NCBI GenBank assembly: GCA_965248545.1
Contig: OZ252110.1
Span: forward strand, 2,604,001-2,668,000
From: Alteromonas_E sp965248545
GTDB lineage: Bacteria > Pseudomonadota > Gammaproteobacteria > Enterobacterales > Alteromonadaceae
Direction of reading: 5' to 3'
Length of the DNA stretch: 64,000 nt
Numbering within the stretch: the first letter of the stretch is position 1; every line of letters starts with the position of its first letter. The notes below the pieces were generated by a model, which saw only the letters and a list, made by a program, of their open reading frames with translations, had not been told where the DNA came from and made no database searches. Position numbers and translations under genes: made by a program. Positions 16,578-24,828 of this stretch are shown here, one piece after another.

Positions 16578-19496
16578 ATGCACACAAGAAAATTACTCTC
16601 AACAGCAGTGGCTTCAGCCTTACTCATCGGCGGTTCACATGCTTCAGCGCAAGATGCACCAGACGACGGTGCTTTCGAGCGCATTTCAGTAACCGGTTCG
16701 AGTATCAAGCGAACGGACATGGAAGGCGCTTTGCCGATAACAACGTTGTCAGCGGAAGATATCGCCAAGACAGGGGTTACGTCAGTTCCCGATTTGATCG
16801 CGACTATCCCAAGTATGCAGGGTTTTACCTATTCATCAGAGTCTGTAGGCGGCGGTGGCGGTGGTATTGCTACTGCAGCATTGCGTGGCTTAGATAGTGA
16901 ATACACATTAGTACTGCTAAATGGTAAGCGGCTAGCACCTGCTGGTTCGGGTTCTTCTGTTAATGTGAATACCATTCCGATTGCAGCGATAGAGCGCGTT
17001 GAAATTTTGACTGATGGTGCATCAGCACTATATGGGTCTGATGCAATTGCAGGTGTATTTAACTTTATTTTGAAGAAAGAGATTCAAGAAACCACTGTGA
17101 GTGCTCGGTATGACGCACCAGAGGACACGGGTGGTGATAATTACACTTTCAGTCTTACGACCGGTTACGGAGATTTGAGTAATGACGGGTTCAACGTGTA
17201 TTTGTCATACTCTCATGAGGATCAGGAAGCACTTCGCTCTCAAGATCGTGAGCACTCTCGTACGGGCATTATCAATTTCACCCATAACGGCGATGATTTA
17301 GTTTTCGTCGCAGACTCTCAAAACGCTATACCCGCGAATGCGTACTTAGAGTTTGCCGATGGAACCTTCTATAACTTCAACCCCTACCGAGCGGCTAACG
17401 GACAATGTGGCCCAAATAACGCGCCGGTGACCGAAATGAGTGAAGTTGGTACCAATCTAGTATGTGGATTCGATTTCACTTCAACGTTAGAAATCATCCC
17501 AGAATATACGCGTGACAATCTGTTGCTCGGCGGCCTCTACGAAATTAACGATGACGCCGAACTTTATGCCACAGTCTCCTACAGTGAGTTCGACACCATT
17601 ACGCGAATTGCCCCGTATCCAACGTTAGGTTTTGGGTTGGATGTAAACGGCGCTTTGTTCCAGAACGAAGTTTACCCGCATCTGCCGTCAGACTATCAAG
17701 CACGCGTCGACAACGGTGAAGTAACGAGTTCAGTTGGCCAGTGGCGGGTTCTGCCAGGCGGTAATCGTACTAATGAGTACAGTACTGATAGTTTGTATGT
17801 CGATCTCGGCGTTCGTGGCGAATGGGAAGAAATCTCCTATGATGTGTCAGTTAACTATGCCGACACCAAGCGTGAAGACAACATTTTAACCGGCTATCCT
17901 TTGGAGAATGAATTTATTTCATTGCTCGGCTCGGGCCAGCTGAACGTATTCGCAGCGCCAGATGATATTCCTCAAGATCAGATTGAGTTATTGCAAGGCG
18001 CGATTTTCAGTGGTCTGGACACCGTCACAGATACCGAGTTGTTTAGCTTCAACAGTAGCTTCTCAGCGCCAGTTTTCGAAATGCCTGAAGGAACGGTTTA
18101 TCTCGGTGGTGGTTTTGACTACCGTGAAACTAGTTATGCGTTGCGAGGATCAGAGGACAACCAGCGTGGCGTTATTTTGTTTGCGTCACCAGATGCCCAA
18201 TTTGACCTCGAGCGTGAAACCTATGGCTTCTTTCTTGAAACGGTTGTTCCTCTTTTTGAGAATTTCGAGCTGACAGCCTCGCTCCGCTACGACGAAATCT
18301 CGGCGGTAGATAATAAAACCATACAAAATCCGATTCAGCTGGCTGAATATCATGCTTGCCAGGGCGGCGAAGACTGTGCACCAGGTAGTGATCTATTGCT
18401 AGATGACAATGGCAACGTTATCGCGGACGGTTCTACCCGAGAAATTGGTGAGGACCTAGACGATACAACCTATAAAGTAAGCGTTGCGTATCGTCCTACG
18501 GATGAGTGGCTATTGCGAGCGTCGATCGGCACTGGCTTCAAGGCGCCAACGATGCGCCAAATTGCTGAACCGCGAATTCCATTTGGTGTCACCGGTCAAG
18601 CATACGCATGTCCGTTTGATAGCGGAGATTCACGTTCTGACCTATGTCTAACGGGCAACCGTCAATACAACGTATTTCGAGAAGGTAATGCTGCGCTTCA
18701 ACCCGAAGAGTCTGAGCAGTTTTCGATTGGTGCTGTTTATGCTCCGAGCAATGAATTCAGTATCAGTGTCGATTATTGGGACCTTGAGCTAGAGAATCAG
18801 GTCGAGCGCCCAACACAACAAAACATATTCAGTGATCCGGTGCGCTATAGCGAGTTGTTCACCTCTCGATTTGACGAAGGTCGTCAACGAGATGTACTGG
18901 CCGTTATTCAGGGGCCGATCAACATCGGTGAATCAAATACCTCTGGAGTTGACTGGACGATGAATATTACCAATGACTTCAGTTGGGCTACTTTGAGGAC
19001 TCAATTGGCAGGTACCTACGTTATCGAAAGCGAAAGCCTGCGCGTGGGCACTACCGATGTGTTTGATACCAGCCTAGGGCGTAAAGGACCTGATGAAGAA
19101 GTGGTGTTCCGCAACAGAGCGCGCATCGTCAATACCTTAGTGCATGGGGATTTTAGTCACACGATCAATGTTGCTTATCAAAGCGGATATACCGACCAAG
19201 CATTCCCTGGTGGCTCTCGCTCAATTCGCGTTGCCGACCCAGAGACAGGTGGACCAACGACAACACGCTATTCAGGTGGCGTACAATTGAGTGTGCCATC
19301 ACATACGATCATTGATTGGAGTTCGACTTGGTACTACAACGACAGTCTTAATCTAACGCTCGGTGCAAACAACTTGACCGACAAGTTACCACCATTAGCA
19401 TTTGGTGAAGGTGGTGGACACCAAGAAGGTTTCGACCCTCGTTACTTTGACTCGTATGGGCGCACGTTTTACCTACGTGGAGAATACAAGTTCTAG
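16578..19496 (+). CDS. Large TonB-dependent receptor
   Basis: A 972-aa outer-membrane receptor. Signal peptide to about residue 24 (GSHASAQDAP), TonB-box-like FERISVTGSSIKR, plug domain (about 45-165; TIPSMQGF, ALRGLDSEYTLVLLNGKRL, VEILTDGASALYGSDAIAGV) and a large barrel with the SFGxGxxAP-type segment RASIGTGFKAPTMRQ. It ends in EYKF, a terminal phenylalanine. The LNGKR and DGASALYGSDA motifs place it in the TonB receptor subgroup often used for carbohydrates and peptides rather than siderophores; the substrate is unknown. It is followed by a strong terminator at 19529-19560. No partner enzyme is adjacent, so it appears monocistronic. Confidence 0.93.
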   Translation: MHTRKLLSTAVASALLIGGSHASAQDAPDDGAFERISVTGSSIKRTDMEGALPITTLSAEDIAKTGVTSVPDLIATIPSMQGFTYSSESVGGGGGGIATAALRGLDSEYTLVLLNGKRLAPAGSGSSVNVNTIPIAAIERVEILTDGASALYGSDAIAGVFNFILKKEIQETTVSARYDAPEDTGGDNYTFSLTTGYGDLSNDGFNVYLSYSHEDQEALRSQDREHSRTGIINFTHNGDDLVFVADSQNAIPANAYLEFADGTFYNFNPYRAANGQCGPNNAPVTEMSEVGTNLVCGFDFTSTLEIIPEYTRDNLLLGGLYEINDDAELYATVSYSEFDTITRIAPYPTLGFGLDVNGALFQNEVYPHLPSDYQARVDNGEVTSSVGQWRVLPGGNRTNEYSTDSLYVDLGVRGEWEEISYDVSVNYADTKREDNILTGYPLENEFISLLGSGQLNVFAAPDDIPQDQIELLQGAIFSGLDTVTDTELFSFNSSFSAPVFEMPEGTVYLGGGFDYRETSYALRGSEDNQRGVILFASPDAQFDLERETYGFFLETVVPLFENFELTASLRYDEISAVDNKTIQNPIQLAEYHACQGGEDCAPGSDLLLDDNGNVIADGSTREIGEDLDDTTYKVSVAYRPTDEWLLRASIGTGFKAPTMRQIAEPRIPFGVTGQAYACPFDSGDSRSDLCLTGNRQYNVFREGNAALQPEESEQFSIGAVYAPSNEFSISVDYWDLELENQVERPTQQNIFSDPVRYSELFTSRFDEGRQRDVLAVIQGPINIGESNTSGVDWTMNITNDFSWATLRTQLAGTYVIESESLRVGTTDVFDTSLGRKGPDEEVVFRNRARIVNTLVHGDFSHTINVAYQSGYTDQAFPGGSRSIRVADPETGGPTTTRYSGGVQLSVPSHTIIDWSSTWYYNDSLNLTLGANNLTDKLPPLAFGEGGGHQEGFDPRYFDSYGRTFYLRGEYKF

Positions 19497-19528
19497 GTCC
19501 TTGAGCTAGAGATGAGACGTTAGTAAAA

Positions 19529-19561
19529 GCCTTGTTGTGTGTTTGCAACAAGGCTTTTTTT
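19529..19561 (+). terminator. Intrinsic terminator after the second TonB receptor
   Basis: Stem GCCTTGTTG (19529-19537), loop of eight, stem CAACAAGGC (19546-19554), then a run of seven T residues from 19555. It lies 32 bp after the receptor stop. Confidence 0.9.
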
Positions 19562-19911
19562 AAACGCGCACTAGCGTTAGTGTCCGTTTCACATCATCGC
19601 TCCCTCGTTTAGAAACAAAAACACCAATCGATTGTGAAAATACCTGATGATGACATTACAGGCGTAGTGAACCTGTAGATACATTCTCGTAAACATGTAT
19701 CTCTCTGTGTTAAGCGGAGGGCTTCCCCTCCGCTGTTTAACGAGCCAACCTAACAAACACTCCTTATGTTCATTCCGAAGCGACAAAAAAACCGTAAGTT
19801 TGTGATAATGGAGAATTTCGAACTCGAACGAGCACCCGTGGTGTTATTCAATTTGTTAGACAATGTGCCTACAATGACTAGCAATAATAAACATGTGGGT
19901 AGAAAAAACGC
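19562..19911. other. Non-coding stretch with a GC-rich hairpin
   Basis: 350 bp between the TonB-receptor terminator and the Lrp-type gene. A strong hairpin is present: GCGGAGGG (19714-19721), loop CTTC, CCCTCCGC (19726-19733), flanked by TTAA and TTTAA. It lacks a proper T run on the plus strand. It could end an unannotated short transcript; nothing else is recognisable. The Lrp-type promoter must be in the last 100 bp. Confidence 0.4.
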
Positions 19912-20364
19912 GTGGATCAGTTTGACCGTTCAATTCTAAAGCTTCTTCAACAAGACAGTGGAATCAGCACCGAGGCAATAGGTCACCATGTTGGTTTGTC
20001 GTCTTCGGCGTGTCAGCGCCGAATCAAAAAGCTCAAAGCCTCAGGCATTATTGAAAAGACTGTCACTCTTTTGAACCGCAATAAGCTGAATCGTTTTGCG
20101 ACTATCATCGTTGACGTCTTGCTTGAGAAAGGCGGTGAAAAAAGGCTTGATGAAGTCGTGCGGAAGCTACATGAAGACCCCAGAGTACAACAGATTTATT
20201 ACACCGCCGGTGAAGTTGACCTTGTATTGGTTATAGTTGTTGAGGATATGCCGTCATTTGATCGATTTACGCGAGAACTTCTGATGTCTGATAGCAATAT
20301 TCAAAAGTTTCATTCTAAAGTCGTCATCCAGTCACCTAAAATTGGTCTCGATATACCGCTGTAA
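19912..20364 (+). CDS. Lrp/AsnC-family transcriptional regulator
   Basis: A 150-aa regulator with the classic layout: winged HTH (about 1-60; DQFDRSILKLLQQD, IGHHVGLSSSACQRRIKKL) and C-terminal RAM/AsnC effector domain (about 65-145; VLLEKGGEKRLDEVVRKL, DPRVQQIYYTAGEVDLVLVI). Start is GTG at 19912. The SSSACQRRIKKL recognition helix is typical of Lrp-like proteins that sense an amino acid. No amino-acid gene is adjacent: the next gene is a glutathione S-transferase 228 bp downstream. The target is unknown. Confidence 0.93.
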   Translation: MDQFDRSILKLLQQDSGISTEAIGHHVGLSSSACQRRIKKLKASGIIEKTVTLLNRNKLNRFATIIVDVLLEKGGEKRLDEVVRKLHEDPRVQQIYYTAGEVDLVLVIVVEDMPSFDRFTRELLMSDSNIQKFHSKVVIQSPKIGLDIPL

Positions 20365-20592
20365 TCAATTCTGCTGTGCCCCTACAAATGGTGATTGCGT
20401 TGTATCCAGCCCCCACCTGCTGAGTGTTAGCCGCTTCATCGTGACTGCTATCCGGGAAGTGACTAGAAATAGGCGGAAACTAGATGTTTTCGCTGTTTAA
20501 AGGGCGTTAACTCGACGAATTTAACGCGTCTCAGAACAGCAACTCCATTATTCTATTTGCCACGTTATTTTAATTGAGTTGAGGTTTTGAGT

Positions 20593-21258
20593 ATGAGCAG
20601 AGTTCTCTATAGTGGGAATCGAAACGCTTCGAGTTGGGCTTTTAGAGCATGGCTCGCTTTGAAAGAGCAAAGCATAGGATTTGAAGAACGGATCATTGAT
20701 ATTCGCCGGCCACAGCGTTGGAAAAATTTACAAGCAATCGGACGATTCTCACCCCCAGCTGCAGTTCCCGTATTAGATGACAACGGATTTATAATTTCTG
20801 ATTCGATGGCCATTATGGAATATGCTAATGAGCTCGGTGGCGGCGGTTTACTACCGACGGATATAAAAGCTCGCGCGCGGGCGCGTTCACTTGCTAGTTG
20901 GCAACATTCAACTTTCGGCCGAATCTGCCCGTGTTTGTTTTTTGAGAGTGCGTTTTATCCGGAAAAGAAAATCTTGTCTGAAGATGAGGTCGCCGCAATT
21001 AATCATGTCTATTCCATATGGGAGCAATCGATTGATGAGTTCGGTGGCGATTATTTGGTAGGTGATTACTCTTTGGCGGACATTATGTTTGTACCCTCGG
21101 TGGTACGATTGTCCTATCACTTGCAACCGAATGACGAAAAGCCATTGGTCAAGCAATGGGTTCATACGTTGCTCAACCGCCCTTTTGTCCGAGAGTGGCT
21201 GGACGAAGCACTTCGGATGGAGCCGATATATCTTCCCGGATATCGCAATGATCCATAG
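20593..21258 (+). CDS. Glutathione S-transferase family protein
   Basis: A 221-aa protein of the GST fold. The N-terminal thioredoxin-like domain (about 1-82) begins with SRVLYSGNRNASSWAFRAWLAL, continues to the cis-proline region AAVPVLDDNG and the glutathione gamma-Glu contact ISDSMAIMEYANEL; an all-helical C-terminal domain follows, with the GST motif GDYSLADIMFVPSV. The start is the ATG at 20593, which has GAGG eight bases upstream; a TTG at 20587 is also in frame but worse placed. The serine in the NASSW segment could activate the thiol. It probably acts on small electrophiles in the cytoplasm; the true substrate is not readable. Confidence 0.88.
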   Translation: MSRVLYSGNRNASSWAFRAWLALKEQSIGFEERIIDIRRPQRWKNLQAIGRFSPPAAVPVLDDNGFIISDSMAIMEYANELGGGGLLPTDIKARARARSLASWQHSTFGRICPCLFFESAFYPEKKILSEDEVAAINHVYSIWEQSIDEFGGDYLVGDYSLADIMFVPSVVRLSYHLQPNDEKPLVKQWVHTLLNRPFVREWLDEALRMEPIYLPGYRNDP

Positions 21259-21557
21259 CCAGAACATTGCTCGGATTGAGACTTTAAACGTAACGTATTA
21301 ACAGTCTTGTTTTACCGTAAATCTGGCAGCACTTATTCTACATTTGTCAATTTTGACATACACGGTTTGTCACGGATGACAATTCTATAAAGCTCAAACT
21401 TGCTTTACCCTTGCCTTTAATAAAAAGTCTATATAAATCAGTGGTTAAAAGTCTGGCACACAACTTGTTTTACTTAACTTAGTAACCAAGGCCTTTGGCT
21501 ACTGTATGGCGATGTAAAAAGGTCTGTTTCGTCAATAATCTGAGTTTGGAGAACAAT

Positions 21558-21683
21558 ATGAATGACACCACCATGACAGCTGATACTTTCAACGCGTTTC
21601 AATTTCTCGGCATTTTAGTTGTGCTGCTGAGTATGTCACTGTCACCTTATATTCTTTACATCATCAAAGTCATATTGGGATAG
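21558..21683 (+). CDS. 41-aa single-pass membrane peptide
   Basis: A small gene starting at ATG 21558 with GGAG at 21548-21551. The product has a polar N-terminus (MNDTTMTADTFNAF) and one hydrophobic helix (FLGILVVLLSMSLSPYILYI) ending KVILG. The longer frame from 21495 has no ribosome binding site and a cysteine-rich unlikely N-terminus. I recognise no family. Good ribosome binding site and clean helix make it likely real; it is isolated between the GST gene and the endonuclease gene. A role as a regulator of a membrane protein is possible. Confidence 0.5.
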   Translation: MNDTTMTADTFNAFQFLGILVVLLSMSLSPYILYIIKVILG

Positions 21684-21838
21684 CTCAGCGCATCCAAGAT
21701 GATTTAGGCACAACCATAGCAGCTCGATTTTGGGTTGAATCGTTGTCTAGGATTGGGCTGCTAGTTTGCACTATAGCTTACTTGAGTCGTGGCTAATTTG
21801 TTCTATATTAAGGCAAGGATTTCAAGGAGTGACCCATT

Positions 21839-22789
21839 ATGCGCGAAGGATACCAAGCCGATTTTCTGCACGACTTCACTGTGAAGTTACCCGAACCAAG
21901 CATTTCGTTGATTGGTGATATGTTTGTACCCGAAGGGAATGACAATAGTTATGTGATCCCTTATATCCATTACTCGTTAGCTATGAGTCGTTCGGTCAAG
22001 CAAGCCATTTTTTCTGCCGCGAACGTGGACAACAGTGCACAAAAAGTAGTGTCAGGAAAAAAGGGGCGCAAATGGTTTATTGACGATCGTGTTGGCAAAG
22101 CGCATCAGGTCACTAACGACGCCTATACGCACTCGCCATGGGATCGGGGCCACCTTACGCGCAGAACAGCTGTGACTTGGGGGAGTTATGAAACTGCGTT
22201 GGCGGCCAGTAACGACAGCTGTGCGTATACCAATGCTTCAATGCAGCACGAAAACTTTAATGAAGACGAATGGCGCCTGCCGGAAAAAGCCGTGGCCGAT
22301 TTTTCGTTGTCCAGAGACGATAAACTGATTGTCATGAGCGGCCCAATTTTCACCACCTGTGACCGCTTTTTCACAAAAGGCGTTGGGTTTGAGCCAGTTC
22401 GGATCCCTGCTGGTTTTTGGAAAACCATTACCTATGTGAATCAGCAAAATCAACCTGTCACAGCAGCGTATATTTTGTTTCAAGACATCGATACATTGCG
22501 CACTAAGCAAGGTAAAAAGCGCGTCAGTTTGCGCAGCTTTCGAGTGACGACCAGTGAGCTGCAGTTATGGACCGGATTGGAGTTTGATCCCCTGATGTAC
22601 GAAAGCAATCCGTTTAAGTTTTATGCTGGCCCAGAGGCTGTTCGATTCAAAGAGTTCGATGATCTCTCAAGCCCACAAAAAGCGCTGTTAGCAGCAGGTA
22701 TTGTGCACACTGCAGACTACCAATCAGTGCGCCAACAGCTGCAATTAACGGAACTAGAGTCACTTATCGATGAGTTGAGTTGGTATTAG
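21839..22789 (+). CDS. DNA/RNA non-specific endonuclease (NUC1 family)
   Basis: A 316-aa beta-beta-alpha metal nuclease. The DRGH motif is at residues 102-105 (WDRGHLTRR), with His105 as general base, and the metal-ligand helix follows as TNASMQHENFNEDEW (Gln136, Asn139-Asn141). Members cut both DNA and RNA with Mg. Unlike secreted Serratia-type nucleases it has no signal peptide: the protein begins MREGYQADFLHDFTV, and its first 60 residues carry no hydrophobic stretch. It could act inside the cell, be exported by a non-Sec route, or be an effector. No immunity gene is recognised beside it; the next gene, convergent, encodes a TMEM175-like membrane protein. The start has AAGGAG upstream. Confidence 0.88.
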   Translation: MREGYQADFLHDFTVKLPEPSISLIGDMFVPEGNDNSYVIPYIHYSLAMSRSVKQAIFSAANVDNSAQKVVSGKKGRKWFIDDRVGKAHQVTNDAYTHSPWDRGHLTRRTAVTWGSYETALAASNDSCAYTNASMQHENFNEDEWRLPEKAVADFSLSRDDKLIVMSGPIFTTCDRFFTKGVGFEPVRIPAGFWKTITYVNQQNQPVTAAYILFQDIDTLRTKQGKKRVSLRSFRVTTSELQLWTGLEFDPLMYESNPFKFYAGPEAVRFKEFDDLSSPQKALLAAGIVHTADYQSVRQQLQLTELESLIDELSWY

Positions 22790-22812
22790 CGCTCTTTATT
22801 CGTATCGACAGC

Positions 22813-23523
22813 CTAGCTCAGCGTGGCGTCTAGGCTCGCTTGCTGTAGTTTCTGATCATAGTAGCGTTTGACAAAGTAGCTTTTGGCAAAGAGCAAGAAA
22901 AACAGGTGCGGGACGTAAATGAGATAGTCGGTCGGTACAAAGAGCATCACCACAATCACCACAGCACTCATCACCGAACTAATCATCCAGTCTGCTACGT
23001 TGCGCTGAGTGAAATTATGTTCAAAGTCTGAGAGTTCGAGTTTCTCTTGCTGCTTTAAAGCATGCGCAAAGAGCGCCCAGAAGTTAATCGTTAAGGCCAA
23101 GAACCCTGCACCGTAAAACACGAACATGGTGCGCAGGCTTTCCCAGCTATTGAGTTCTATTCCGAGTGGGAAATAGCCATCAGTCATGACAAAAAACAAC
23201 CCTTGCATCATTAGGCGCAACGGATACATAAACACGAGTACGATGCTGATGAGTGCCCCACTGAGAAATATAGTCATCGCATCTTCAAGCCCATAGCGGC
23301 GCGACCAATCGGCATGCTTGTACCAGATTAAAATGATTACCGCACAACTGGTTACAAAGCTCGGTACGTTTTTGATAGCCAGAATAAACGCTTCGATGTC
23401 CTTTGGGATGTCATCAAGGCTAATGATCAACATGGTGATAGCAAAGCCAAAACTCGCAGCCACAAAGGTTTCGATTCTGGTCATATTTTCGCCGCGCATA
23501 CGGAAGGTGCATTCGGTATTCAT
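22813..23523 (-). CDS. TMEM175-like (DUF1211) membrane protein
   Basis: A 236-aa protein with about six hydrophobic helices. The first helix carries RIETFVAASFGFAITMLII, which matches the RxxxFSDxVFAIAITLL pattern of the TMEM175/DUF1211 potassium channels, and the third region has WYKHADWSRRYGLEDAM, close to the family HxxxF/W segment. The FSD residues are changed to FVAASFGF, so selectivity is uncertain. An in-frame ATG 13 codons later (MTRIETF) is probably the true start, giving 223 aa. It is convergent with the nuclease gene with only 23 bp between stops. Confidence 0.68.
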   Translation of the reverse strand: MNTECTFRMRGENMTRIETFVAASFGFAITMLIISLDDIPKDIEAFILAIKNVPSFVTSCAVIILIWYKHADWSRRYGLEDAMTIFLSGALISIVLVFMYPLRLMMQGLFFVMTDGYFPLGIELNSWESLRTMFVFYGAGFLALTINFWALFAHALKQQEKLELSDFEHNFTQRNVADWMISSVMSAVVIVVMLFVPTDYLIYVPHLFFLLFAKSYFVKRYYDQKLQQASLDATLS

Positions 23524-23786
23524 AAAGGCCTTGTTTAGTTGCTGCGGGTTACAAAAAATAGCTTGCTGTTTAGTGTGCCAGCTTCGCCGTTGTTAGGAAA
23601 GAAAGGCTTTGATTTAGCAAAGAAACACAATCCCCACATGTCACACGAGTGGTGACGGTTTCGTTACCCAATGTTAGTGTTTAGCGGAACGAGTGTGCAA
23701 GTTTGTTAACTCTGAACTTAAGACAACAATGACATTTGAGCTAGCCGTATTACTCACTATATACAAAAGAACTAACAGGACAGGCG

Positions 23787-24791
23787 ATGAGACAAGCAAG
23801 AGAGCTTTTTAAGGCAACGTGGGTGCTGATATGTTGTTTCAGTTTATTGTCATGTGGCGGGGGAGGGAGTTCTTCTGAGCCCGCACCAAATCCACAACCG
23901 GGCCAATCGGCAGCAGCACGACAGTACTTATCTGAGGTTCTAACGATATTGCAAGATAATGCCGTAACACGAAATTCGGTGGATTGGGGAAACTTAGAGA
24001 CTGAGGTCAACGCAATCGCTGCCAATGCGCAGAGTATAAGTGATACATACCCTGCCATAACAAGAGCGTTGGAGTTGATCGATACAAACCACTCATTTTT
24101 AAATGCTGCTGATGGCAGTTTGATTACCTATCCGTCGACGATCCGCTGCGAGCAAAGTTTTGCCATGGATAGTCTTGATGAGCCCGATATCGGCTACGTT
24201 CGAGTCGATGCCGTTAGCTCTCCAAGTGCCAGCGAATCTCGCCAAATTGCGCAAAACATTCAAACGGATATCGCCGCACAAGACAGTCAAGACGTGACCA
24301 AATGGGTGGTCGATTTGCGCAATAATCTCGGAGGTAATATGTGGCCAATGATCGCGGGTTTAGGCCCGTTATTTGATCAATCACTATTGGGACATTTTAT
24401 CGATGCTGATGAAACACCTACTGCCTGGGGCTACCAAGATGGGTATTCATTCAGCGGGAGCTCGCCGATAGTTCAAGTTGTACAGCCGTATACTTTGATT
24501 AATCCATTGCCCAAAATCGCCGTATTGGTGAGTCGACGCACCGCCAGCTCTGGTGAAGCAACAATGATCGCTTTTAAACAGCAATTTAATGTGCGCTTTT
24601 TTGGCACAGACAGCTGCGGCTTATCCACGGCGAATTCATCATTCCAGCTCAGTGATGGCAGCGTACTTTTCCTCACTACCGCGATAACCGCGGACCGCAA
24701 TCAATTAAAATATGGCGAGAGGGTGCCCGTTGACCAACAAAGCAATCCCGAGGACGTCATACCGCAAGCGGTTGAGTGGCTGAGGAATTAG
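23787..24791 (+). CDS. S41 (C-terminal processing) peptidase lipoprotein
   Basis: A 334-aa lipoprotein. The lipobox is LLSC (Cys23) followed by a glycine/serine linker. The S41 core is recognised by WVVDLRNNLGGNMWPMIAG, IAVLVSRRTASSGEATMIAF (probable catalytic Ser near 252 with Lys downstream) and FFGTDSCGLSTANSSFQLSDG. No PDZ domain is visible, so it resembles the short tail-specific-like peptidases rather than CtpA. It would face the periplasm or the outer membrane. The start ATG follows an AGGACAGG site. The gene ends 37 bp from the convergent Cache-type gene. Confidence 0.85.
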   Translation: MRQARELFKATWVLICCFSLLSCGGGGSSSEPAPNPQPGQSAAARQYLSEVLTILQDNAVTRNSVDWGNLETEVNAIAANAQSISDTYPAITRALELIDTNHSFLNAADGSLITYPSTIRCEQSFAMDSLDEPDIGYVRVDAVSSPSASESRQIAQNIQTDIAAQDSQDVTKWVVDLRNNLGGNMWPMIAGLGPLFDQSLLGHFIDADETPTAWGYQDGYSFSGSSPIVQVVQPYTLINPLPKIAVLVSRRTASSGEATMIAFKQQFNVRFFGTDSCGLSTANSSFQLSDGSVLFLTTAITADRNQLKYGERVPVDQQSNPEDVIPQAVEWLRN

Positions 24792-24828
24792 CTAGGACGC
24801 GCTCTATGCTAATTTGACGCCCGTGATA

